A stretch of DNA of 64,000 bases from Cadophora sp. MPI-SDFR-AT-0126 (lineage: Eukaryota > Ascomycota > Leotiomycetes > Helotiales > Ploettnerulaceae), in the NCBI GenBank assembly GCA_020747065.1, contig JAGMVK010000005.1, forward strand, positions 1,116,001 through 1,180,000, given 5' to 3'. Position numbers and translations under genes: made by a program. This document shows positions 1-9,954 of this stretch, in pieces. How positions within the stretch are numbered: position 1 is the first letter of the stretch; each line of letters opens with the position of its first letter. The notes beneath the pieces are model-generated. The model worked only from the letters and a program-made list of their open reading frames with translations. It was not told the origin of the DNA and did no database searches.

Positions 1-237
1 AACAAACACAACATGATTGATTCTACCAATGTTACCATAAAAATAACATTCTTGACTTCTTCTACAGCAATTCGCGTCGCTTAAGCATACGGAAAGTTGT
101 TCTTGTTCGTCGAAAGAAGCGAGAACGCTACCATCATGTTTGCTTAAACATTCTCAGGATTGGTGGCTTCACGGAAAGCGTTGTGATAAGTTTGGTATAG
201 GTCGTCTCGTGCCTGATCATCCGCTTTTTGTGATGCT
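1..237. other. edge sequence, no gene seen
   Basis: Downstream of the minus-strand RING gene; presumably its 3' UTR and spacer. No open frame, repeat or RNA gene is recognisable. Confidence 0.5.
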
Positions 238-907
238 CTAGGATGATAGAGACGCCCAATAGCATGTATGATCCGGCCCACTTGTACAGGAATGGGACAT
301 GTCCACTAATTTGCTGGTCTCCCTAAACCACCTGTAGATCAGGTCATTATGGTCGTTAAGACATAAAACGTGATACTGTCTCCTACACCAAGGACAAGAA
401 GGATCATCGCTAGATATCAGCCATAGCTCGATACAGGGGTGATGCAAGATGTGTCCGCAAGGCAGTGACTGTGCTAGATTTGTCAAAGCTTTACTGTGAC
501 CATCTTTTGCATCTTCCTGCTCAAGGTTTTCCAGACAGATTATGCAAGTATTATCCTCAAATGGTCCTCTAGCTTCTGCCGATAGCTCATTTGGTTTGTT
601 ATCTCTGATAAGAAAAGAAAAAACAATTGTGGGCTGTGTGGCGCCTGGCTTGGAGAGGTATTGCAGTAAGCCTTCAAGCCATTCCTTCGCTCGGTATTCG
701 GCTCTCTTAAAACTCTCTGACCTTTGAATTGCTTGTTGAGTGCGAATGCAACTTTCATATTCTTCTTGGTCAATGTGAGTGACAGTCGCGAGACTCAGTA
801 TTTGCCAATCGATTTGCTTTCCAGGATTGATGATTTGGGGATTCTCCCCCAGATCGTGGAGTCTGTATGCAGGATTGCGTTGGAGATTTGGAACTCTTGT
901 GCATCTC
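238..907 (-). CDS. RING-H2 zinc finger protein, 5' end unresolved
   Basis: One uninterrupted reading frame of about 220 codons runs from just after a CTAG acceptor-like site (about 907) to the stop at 238. It contains a complete RING: CIIC, then CGH, HHPC and, after a short loop, CPWC, the spacing of RING-H2 E3 ubiquitin ligases. RING proteins recruit E2 enzymes through this zinc cross-brace; the substrate cannot be inferred. The stretch before the RING is charged and fits an ordinary cytosolic exon. There is no in-frame ATG, and an in-frame TAG ends the frame upstream at 907-909, so either a first exon is joined through an intron whose acceptor is that TAG, or the 5' end is lost. Only about 70 bp separate it from the hydrolase remnant upstream, so room for a normal first exon is tight. 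The family is secure; gene integrity is not. Confidence 0.6.
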
Positions 908-980
908 TAGCACTCACGCACAACTGAATGGGTATAAGATTTTGTTCAACTCTATTTGTTCTGAAATGGGGCTGCAGACC

Positions 981-1904
981 TTATGAAAGATGTGTACGGA
1001 AATGCTCGGCGACATTGTCAGCTGCTGTTGTAACGACCTCCTCATTATCGTAGAATTCATAGTGTGTGCTCTCGATCCAGACAATCTGTCCATTCTTTCC
1101 CAACTTCTGGTGAACCTTACGTGCCGCATCAGGGAACGCTGCTTGTTCCGAGTGGACCAAGGGTGTGGGTACTGTGACCTGGGACGCCTTTGATAGACCA
1201 TCATACGCGATCCAAGACTACCATGCCGCCAGAGCAAACTCGTTGCGAAACTCGGGAACGTTACCACGCTCGGTGTCCCCGTAGTAAGGCTGCGGTCCCG
1301 GGTTGACTCCCTCTCCCTTCTCACCGCCATACAAGAGGATGGTATCTATCTCCCCTGTCTTGTCATACAACTCTTGAGCCTTCTGACCTAGTCCATGCAG
1401 GTGAGTCGTAGCATCTTTTCCAATGTCAGGAAATTGGAAGAAGCCAGCCACCGTAGCGATCGCCTTGACGTTGGAGTCACTCGCGCCCGCGGTGAGGACA
1501 TTACCGCCAGAGGTGCATACACCAAGTAATCCTGCGCTGGAAACGTCTTCACGGCTTGTGAGGTACGCAACAGCCGCAGATAGATCCTGGGCCTTAGCTT
1601 GCGGATGTTCAAACTGTCGGAAGGCACCACTACTCTCACCATAGTTACGATAGTCGATGGCCAGGGCGATGATCCCGCGGCGTGCCAGCTCGCCTGCGTA
1701 GATGCCTCCCATCATTTCCTTCACGCTGCCAAAGGAACCGCCCACGGCGACGGCGGGGTTGCGTTAATTGATGCTGTGACTGAGTGGTAGGTAAAGGTTT
1801 CCAACGACATAGTCGGAGCCGCATTCGAAGCTGACCTTCTTGCGGGTGAAATATTTGCTGGTGGCATTGCGATACCCCGTCTTTTGAACCTTGGAGGTCG
1901 ACAT
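981..1904 (-). pseudogene. alpha/beta hydrolase (dienelactone-hydrolase-like) with two in-frame stops
   Basis: A single frame of 308 codons from ATG (1902-1904) to TAA (981-983) reads as a complete alpha/beta hydrolase, but it is broken by TAA at codon 47 (1764-1766) and TAG at codon 229 (1218-1220). Both flanks of each stop stay in the same frame and match the family. Before the first comes the GNLYLP strand; after it PAVAVGGSFGSVKE. Before the second comes NEFALAAW; after it SWIAYDGLSKA and a C-terminal STHYEFYD segment carrying the likely catalytic His. The nucleophile elbow is GVCTSGG, with Cys (codon 130) where most hydrolases have Ser, as in dienelactone hydrolases. No intron fits at either stop: the flanks are contiguous in homology and the gap is too short. 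The stops could come from CAA, CAG, GAG or AAG codons. It looks recently dead, since no frameshift has accumulated. Confidence 0.8.
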
Positions 1905-2872
1905 TGACTGTTGTCTCGCTGGCCGGATGATAAGGGGGTTATATGTACTCAGGATACGAGTCGTGCAAGTGAGTACGAGAAAGATGAATTGATGTAGAGG
2001 GTGCATGTTTTGAGATCGGGCTTCAGCATGCAGGTCGTGCTATCTGATATGAAATATTCAGCGAGTGTACTAGTGGTAAGTGATGCCCTCTATCTAGCGT
2101 CATTGCGTGCTAAGATCTAAAGATTCAAACTCAAATAGAGACAATTAATCACTTGTTCTAGACCGGCTCGGAATTTACGGGGTTAACTTGGATCTAGTTG
2201 CAAAACCTGCATCCCAAGGCGCCTGAGACTTAATAGACAGTAGCAAGTTCTGATCTGAGTTTTTGAATTGTGGGACGAATCATCGCAATAGCGCCGGACG
2301 GTGGTTGTCGTGTACTTGGTGCAGCTGCTTAAATCCGCGTACGCCCAAGTTGTACGTCCGTCCATGGAGAAAGGATGTAGGCTATATGGAACTCTAAGAA
2401 TCCATGACTCACGATGCTTTCGAATTTAATGAGACTAGCTTGCTATCTCTTAAAGGCGCGGCTCGTCGATTGCTAAACAATTTTCATCTCAGGAGGATAA
2501 TAAGGTTGTGAGAGGAAATCGTACTTGACATTCCATTACATCAGCCACGGAAAGCGATATCAGAAAGAGTGACTCGAAGATGTACAATAAATAAAGTGAC
2601 ATTTGATAGAAGAGACACCGGACCAGAGTTTTAAAATCATAAAGTCCAGAAGAATTATACACGTCAGGGGACGAGCGCCAAGTAATGTCAAGATCCACTG
2701 GTTTTAAATACATCAACAAGAAAATCAACATTTCGCTTTTGAAATTGCTCGACTCAGAGAATGAAGCGTAAATACATCAATGAAACATGTTCTGACATTT
2801 ATTATACAGAAAAGAGAGATGTAAAAATATAAAGCAATTCAGGAAAGTATGAAAGCTCGTCTTCATCGCGGG
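1905..2872. other. intergenic, no gene seen
   Basis: Spacer between the start of the hydrolase remnant and the 3' end of the ankyrin/CorA-like gene. The part from about 2480 to 2870 is AT-rich and fits 3' UTR. Short open frames here resemble no family. Confidence 0.5.
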
Positions 2873-5800
2873 TCAAGCACCTTTCTCAGCATCTTTCACT
2901 ACCTTTTTCCTCGCTTTCCAGAACTTCAATTTCAACGTTGACTTTTCAGTCCCTTCTGTCTCTGACCGAGGTACTTCTGTTACACTAGAAGCATTCTCGC
3001 CATCGTCACCTTCCCATCTCTTCTGAAATGCTTGCCTTCGACGCTGCCACGTAACTTGGTGAAACCATTTCCGAGTCTCGATCCGTTGGTTCAAGCGCGT
3101 GAAGACCTTGCCAATAGCAAGACGTGTTGTGTAGACGACGAGTCCTATAAGCGGGACGATGACTGCGATGGAGACCACAAACATGTATTTCACGACGAAG
3201 CCCATGTGAAGCGTGGTTGGGAATTCAACGACTCGGAGGCTGAATATAGTGGCTAGGAGGGAAAGAGGGGCCTGGAACTGTTAGCAAGAGCGACTGAGCG
3301 GGGGATCTTGGATCATACGAAGATGATAGTAACGAGTGTAAATAGCACCATGATATTTCCCTGTTGCTTGGTCGACTCTGCCGTCCATCTGGCTGACCTT
3401 GCCTCGGAAACGTTCGCTTGCTTTTGCTTTAGATCAAGCAGGTGATTTAGCTACCAACGTCAGTAAGTACGATACATCCTGTCCAGTAATCGGAGACTCA
3501 CAGCTTTATTGGCCTGTTCTGCTTGATCTTTGAGTGCCTTGACTCTCAGTTCTTGCTCTTGTACCATCTTATGCAACCTCTCGAAATCGAACTCTGAACT
3601 GTACGGTACGGTCTGCCCAATTTTGTTCTGCAAAGATCTCCCAGTTGGAGAGATAATAGAAGGTTTTGATCTGGGATCTGGAATCTCTGCTGGCTTGCCC
3701 AATGCATCCGATGCCTCCTGTAGTACAGGAATTTGTGACTCAAGTAGGACTGACAAGATGTGAAGTTCATCTTGAATGTCCTTGATCTCCTTCAGCTGCT
3801 CAATTTCCTTATCTATACTGTAAAGCTCCTCTGGACTCCTGCTATGTTCCGCTGTAGTTCTCTCCTTGGACCAAGCATCTTTCGACTCCGTAGCGAATTG
3901 GTTGAAAAGTTTCGTTTCTTCATCAGTCTAGCATACATTAGTTCAAGCTGTCGGAGGAAGTTATTTGAGAGGACAGCATACAACGGAGGCAATGGCACTT
4001 TCATATACATCCAGAATTTGCATTGGCCCATACGGCGTTGGCTTGTTACAAAATGTCGCGAGGCATTTATACACAATTAGTTGAGCGAGGTCATAGACAG
4101 ACTCAAGCGGCGGCCTATTCACGAGCGTGAGGTATTTTTGTATGCTTTTGAGGACATCTTTAGGATCGCCTTCGCTCTCGTGATCCTCGTCATCGTGGGT
4201 CCAGTTCTGCGGAAAACTTGTGATGATTGTGTCTGGTAAGAACGTTAATATTGAATTGATGGGAGCACATTTGAGGTACGAACTCTCATCTAGAATCCAA
4301 AGCCAAAGCTGATCCACCATCAGGACGTGCGCTTCTTCCTTGGGCTCTTGGAATTTCTCTTCCATCTCATCCACCGTAGTGTTGCGTTTACTTAAAACAG
4401 GATTAGGCGGTGCATCGTTCATTTGGTGGCCAGAAGATGAAGTAGGCCCTCGACGGACTGGAGAAATTCCATTGGTCATCTCGGGCTTCAGTGGATCCAG
4501 ACCGTCGAGAGTAAATGTAGATCCTGGTCTGGCTGATACTGGTCTCCCGAAATCATACTCTTCTTCATCTGCAGGGAACTCATGGTTTCGCTTCCAGACA
4601 TTATGATAATATCGGGTAATGACCTGATCTTGATCTCGATGTTCCGTGTCTTCCAACATATGGTAGTAGAATTGATCAAGAGTTCGACGCGGATGAACTG
4701 GTAAATTGCTGTACAAGTACGCACAGAGCAGCTTTTCATTCTTGGACCACTCTCTGAAGTTCTGGATGATTTTAAGGTCTGGAATCATTCTTTGTGAATC
4801 TCTATTATCGAGATCGTGTTTGTAGCCCTCGCGCACGGTCTCCATGACATCTGTCGGGACGTTAGCTTATTTTTTTCTGGATTGCGACAGGTACGACGTA
4901 CGGTGCATTTCAGATCTATTCACTTCAGTCTCCCAGTGCACGAAAGGAATTCTCAGATTGAGGGCGGTTGCCATTCTTGTATTCCCATCTCGATCCAATG
5001 TCATACTGCGACAAAGGGGTCTAAGCGATCTTGCCTGCGGGCGGGGATCTAGCAGAACTGGCTTCATTGGATCAGAGTCAATATAGAATGGTTCGCGCCT
5101 AAGGATGATGTCTCGTTTCCGTTGCTCTTTCATACTCCTCTTCTCGTATATCTTCCTGATGAGATCCTCTGCCCACTTCATGGAAGTTAGTGCTGATAAT
5201 GAAATAGTGATTCAAAGTCATGGCTCAATCCTGAGACATGGCTTGGGAAGAAAATCGTGGGAAAATATACTTACTCCAAGATGGTTGACAGGAATATGGT
5301 ACCATCTACAAACCCTATCCGACGAGGGGCCATCTCCGCGTGTAATTGAATCTACTCCTTGCGCCCCGTAAAGAAGGCTATCGACTTTCGGCGCAGGCGA
5401 GACAACTCGATGACCTCTATTACTGGTGAAGTCAAATTCCACGATGGGTATCTCGAATCCAAAGCCTGGAAATCTAACATGCTTATGCTTCATTGGAACA
5501 AAATCCTCTGGCGCTGCCGTTGTCGTAGACATGGGTCCTTTCACCCATTTGCCCTTTTTCTGAGCCTCCTTACGTTTCTTGTTGACAACCTCCTCCATGT
5601 CCTTGATGTTTTCGCAGCTCCCTACTTCGAGCTTGTAGATGTGCTCATATTCCGAATCTACACGGTTAGCTTGAAAGACCGGAACTGGATCTGTATCTCC
5701 GTCTGATTCTGGCTCTGCCGTCACCTCGGCACCCTCAATGGTCTGCTCTTGTAAGGGAGCAACGTGCACGGAAGTGTTCATCTGGGGCTCGTAGTTATGC

Positions 5801-6639
5801 CATTGTTTGAGCTCGATGCCCGCGATGCGAGATTCCTCCAACGAAAGCTCTTTCGCTCCTTTTGTGAGCAGCAATTGCGCGATTGATTCGTGACCTCTTG
5901 ATCTGGCAGCATATAATGCAGTCCGCTCGCGAGAATCTCGGTCATTGATCTTGAATTCGCCAGATTCCAATAGCAATTTGACAACCTCTTCGTTTCCAGC
6001 GAGCGCGGCAGCATGCAGCGGCCTCCCAGTGTTCTCTTCTCTTGAAAAGTATGATCTGTCAGCAATGATTGTTTTCACTGCCTCCAAGTCGCCCTCTGAG
6101 ATCGCCTTCACCAGAGGGCTTAAAATTTCGGAGCTGACTGGTTGGTGTTCAACAGCGCCAGCTCGAGATGCAAGGAAGTCTCCATGGTCTCTCGTAAGTG
6201 ATGATTTGTTGCGTCGGTTCTTTGGTCTTTGCTTTCTCTTCTTCTTTCCTGGTCCTTGTAGTACTGGGCCATCGTACTGGGATGTCGGAAGCGTCTCCAA
6301 TGTGGCCGATACACCAGAAGGTGACTCAGAAAGACGTGATGAAATTGAAGATATCCTCTCGAGTACGTTCTGAGCAAGAGAGGGTCGACGGGAAGCCAAG
6401 GATGGCCTAAGGGAGGCGGACGATGTGTCAATTGAGCCTCTTGATAGCCTAGCAGAGAGTCTTGACCCCTCAATAATTGGTTCTTCGATTGTAACGACCG
6501 AAGAAAGTCGGTGTCTCTGGTTCCGGCTCGGAGTGACACTATTCCTTCGATCAACTGAATACCCCAGCGGCCTGTGCTCCCCCTCAGCAACACCAGGGCT
6601 GCTCGCCGCATTGGCGTACGAGGTCGGTGGACTTTTCAT
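2873..6639 (-). CDS. ankyrin-repeat / CorA-like transmembrane protein, six exons
   Basis: Exons 6639-5275, 5175-4902, 4850-3982, 3927-3502, 3450-3319 and 3271-2873 join in phase with GTAAGT, GTACGT, GTATGC, GTGAGT and GTATGA donors to give 1154 aa. The N-terminal 170 residues are Ser/Arg-rich and disordered. Ankyrin repeats follow (about 175-275: GRPLHAAALAGNEEVVKLLL, then TALYAARSRGHESIAQLLL). A fungal CorA-like region begins with HIPVNHLG-WAEDLI across intron 1 and includes LDQFYYHMLEDT and DQLWLWILDE..TIITSFPQ. A coiled coil (about 900-975) precedes two membrane segments, IMVLFTLVTIIFAPLSL and a second at MFVVSIAVIVPLIGLVVY. The GMN loop of true CorA Mg2+ channels is not seen between them, so ion transport is uncertain. 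The tail is basic and Ser/Thr-rich. The start is the ATG at 6637-6639; an ATG at 6786 in the same frame is possible. Confidence 0.88.
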
Positions 6640-7551
6640 CACACTCAAGCGGCAAAATATCCTTAGGCAGGCAGTGTAGCTTCGCACCAATTTCGTGAAA
6701 TAGTTCGATGTGCTATGATTTTGACGAAAGGTTGCACATCGTGTCGTACTTAAGACCATGAAAGTGCAAAGTGCAAAGAGCCTCAAATATCAGAGCCTTG
6801 CAGCCAGGCCACGCCACCCACTCCCGAATCCATGACCCAGCTGAACACACCGAACGCCATAACAATATTTCTTCTGATTAATAGGGAGATCTGCCTATGT
6901 TCTGGGCCATGAGTTTGCGACGGGCGGCTCAATCGAACGAATGAAACGTCGGTGGCGCAAGGCTGTCGCCATGGTGTACTACACAAAAGGTGCACAGCAT
7001 GACTGCGGCGACGTCTCATTGGTATTGTATACCCTAGAGCTATACGATCATGGTGTGCAGCTTTGCCCGTCAGCTGATGCCTCCAGATATGCATTGTTGG
7101 GGGCTGAGAACTGGAACAGGGTGCCAGGACAAGCAGTAACGTGAAGCAAAGTCAAAATCTATGCGAAGACCCAACATTCTGAAGACTTAGAAGGTGGTGG
7201 AAGATGCTTTGAAATGATGATCAGGCGGAGGGGAAGTGTACATGGATGTAAACGAAAAGATACCTTCGTTGCAGACTTTGCCGAGGTAGCATCAGTGTGC
7301 TCAGAAGTACGCCATGCCTCGCTTATCGCGTACATTAGAGGCTGCACAGCTCTCGAAAGTCAACAATGCATCCAGCCACCTGAAAATACAATTGACTCTG
7401 AGATATCGCGCTCGTGCCAGTTTGAATCAGAAGCCCGGTCAGCACAAGAGGGTCTCTAGCTTCATTTGTATTTTTTGACCCAGCTTGAATATCTCAATGA
7501 CAACAACAATTCTCACATCAGAGCAAATCCAATACAAATCTCAAGCCCTGA
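6640..7551. other. intergenic, no gene seen
   Basis: Upstream region of the ankyrin/CorA-like gene and downstream region of the 2EXR remnant. Only short, unrelated open frames occur, and no repeat or RNA gene was recognised. Confidence 0.5.
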
Positions 7552-8647
7552 TTATGCGTACAGCTCATGTCCCTCTAGACGCTTCATCTCAGCAGGTATT
7601 CGCGTACCTGACCACAAGATTTCGCCTCTCATGATCCAACCTTTCTCTTGTAATAAATCCTTGAGTTTGGTGTCATAATCAAGAAGCATCTGATGTACCA
7701 TGGTAGAACGTAGATCCGCAGAGGGATCAAGATTCAAACCCTCCACCACACGACCTGCACGATTTGCCCAGAGTTCTCGCCAAGGTCCCTCGCATGTGGT
7801 TTGATCCTCATCTACAATGATAACATCAAACCGGCCAAGTGCTTTCTCCAATGCCGGGTGGCAATTTTCGCAGTCGATCATGGTGGTCCAGATATCTATG
7901 TCGAAGCAAACTCGCTTGATGCCCGTATCCAACAGCTGGCTTATGTACACCGTGAGTCTGTCTGCGACTTCAGGAATTGGGATGGACTCGGGTTGAAGCA
8001 ACATTGCAACTTCGAAGAGATCGGATGTGTCTCTACGCCTGGCTTTGCAAACCCAGGCAATGTCGATTGATGGATGGATGTACATGGGGTCAGGTCTCGC
8101 CGCGGATGTACTGTCTTGGAAGAAGGAATGGAGTTTGATGGTTCTGTAAATTCTCAAGGCTTCGGCGCGAGACTCGGAGGTTGCGAGGAGAATACTAGCG
8201 ATACTGTCGTATATCGGGCCACTGTGCGGGTCTGTAAAGTGGTCGCTGTACAAGCCGGTGTAGGGATCCCAGAAGAAAGGGATGAACGTGGTTGGTTTAC
8301 TGTTTCAGGCAAATTTCCACTGAAAGATTCAGAAATTAGCATATCTGTACTGCCTCGCAAGTACTTCGAGAGACGATCTGAAGTTTGTCACTTACGATCA
8401 TTGATCTCAATTCCGCTGGTGGTTTTTGAAACAAAGTGAACTTTGTCAAAGGAGCTTTGTGGAACGTTTGTTGAGCAAAATATCAATGATCTGGCTCATA
8501 TGGTAATTTACATAGCATATGCTTGTTGCGAATGATATTGTATGCCACGACTCGCCCACCTCCAGCAGCAGCATTCCCAATCGTATTCCCAACCTCGTCG
8601 CTTGCAGAACTTCTCAACGATGCGGACACTATTGACTCGGCTGCCAT
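7552..8647 (-). pseudogene. 2EXR-domain protein A, two in-frame TGA stops
   Basis: Exon 1 (8647-8396) and exon 2 (8319-7552) join through a 76-bp intron (GTAAGT to TTTCAG) into a 340-codon frame. The 2EXR signature spans the junction: FTLFQKPPAELRSMI then WKFA. 2EXR is a fungus-expanded family defined by a conserved N-terminal motif; its function is unknown. The frame is broken by TGA at codon 55 (8483-8485), between PYEPDH and YFAQQ, and by TGA at codon 89 (8305-8307), directly after WKFA. Everything downstream is open to the stop at 7552 and includes the family-like GPIYDSIASILLATSESRAE stretch. Both stops are single-base changes from CGA (or TGG). Shifting the acceptor to AAACAG (about 8299) would skip the second TGA but breaks phase and loses the WKFA motif, so I prefer the pseudogene reading. 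Confidence 0.7.
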
Positions 8648-9954
8648 ATTGCTCAAGATAATAGCCGATGTGATGCTATCTTTACTTTGTGTCTTAGTGT
8701 CGATGTTACTTTGTGTTGCAGTGCCGAAGTTACTTTTCTGTAGGTGTCGACTCGACGCGTCTTGTTTATTTGCGTCATCCTCCGATTGGAAAAAACATTC
8801 GAGGTGTCCTTGGCGGTTCGCTTAAACGCACTAGCCTCGAGTCACGAGAAACCACCTCAGCCTGGGCACTTCTTCCACACCCTCTTCATATTCCGATTTC
8901 CGCTCTTGAGGATCTACAAGAAGCAAGTGGGCAGGTAATCTGATGTCTTCGGGGTCTCAGGAGCAATGTTCGCTCCCGGGTTCACAAGCCAGTGGATTGA
9001 ATGTGGATTTTGAAAGTAAAGAGAAGATAGAACCACTTCAAATATGTAAATATACAAGTTATAGTCGTGAAGACTGGGGCTTGAAGTGGGAGCATTCGAG
9101 GGAATGGCTCTTTGTAGTATTTTGCAAGCCGTGATCAAGCACATTTGTTTACCTGTCCTCCACAGTCCAAGCACTATTTGGTCATAGCAAATCTTCTCGA
9201 CCACAAATCACACATTACAACACACAAACAAAGCAATTTAATGATTTTCTATTGCAAACTACATCAAGTCTACAACAGGCTCACCACCCAGAGTATACCA
9301 GCGATTGCCTCTTTCTCAGGCGCCGCTAATAAGCTACGATTCGTCTTGCATTCCGCCAGCCTTGCCGTGGTTTTGACCACCAAAGTCCACGCAGTCACAC
9401 CTAAGTAAATCGAAAAAAAAAAGCCCAGCCGGTAGGTAGGTGGGTATTGACATCAGACAATTTGGAAAGAAACGCTCCTGCCCAAGTAAAAACAGACAAA
9501 ACAACAACATCTGAAGAAAATATCAACGTCCCTGCTTCCCCATCTCATCCATCCCCTCCAAAAGTCGAAACAAATGTACAAAAGAAAAGTAGGTAGCAAT
9601 CCGAGTCGAGAGTGTGGCATGCACGCCAAAGAAGAAGAAAATTCGGTTCAGGAACCAAGTATAGAAACACAATTTTCTGGTTTCCCTTTCCCGTCCATGT
9701 TTGATAATGAAGAATCAACGCAAAATGAAAAATTGTGAGCTGAGCGACACGTCCAGTGTGTAAATGCAGCAGATGGCCAAAACGCCCGGCCCCAGGTTCA
9801 AACAAACGCCGTCTGTGACCCCCATATTCCGCCACATGTCTTCCCCAGACCAGATATACCGTAACGCCGCGCTGTTTGTGTCGCAAAAAGAAAATGTTCT
9901 TTAGTCCGGGCGAACTTTCGACTGAAAAATGAAAAGTGTTAATTTTGGTTGTAA
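8648..9954. other. intergenic and 3' UTR of rim15, no gene seen
   Basis: The right part (about 9400-9954) lies directly downstream of the rim15 stop and probably holds its 3' UTR. Small frames on both strands show no family resemblance. Confidence 0.5.

Noticed and set aside
5218..5275. Continuation of the ankyrin exon past 5275 as coding
   Set aside because: A perfect GTAAGT donor at 5274 and a phase-0 join to WAEDLI at 5175 restore the CorA-like homology.
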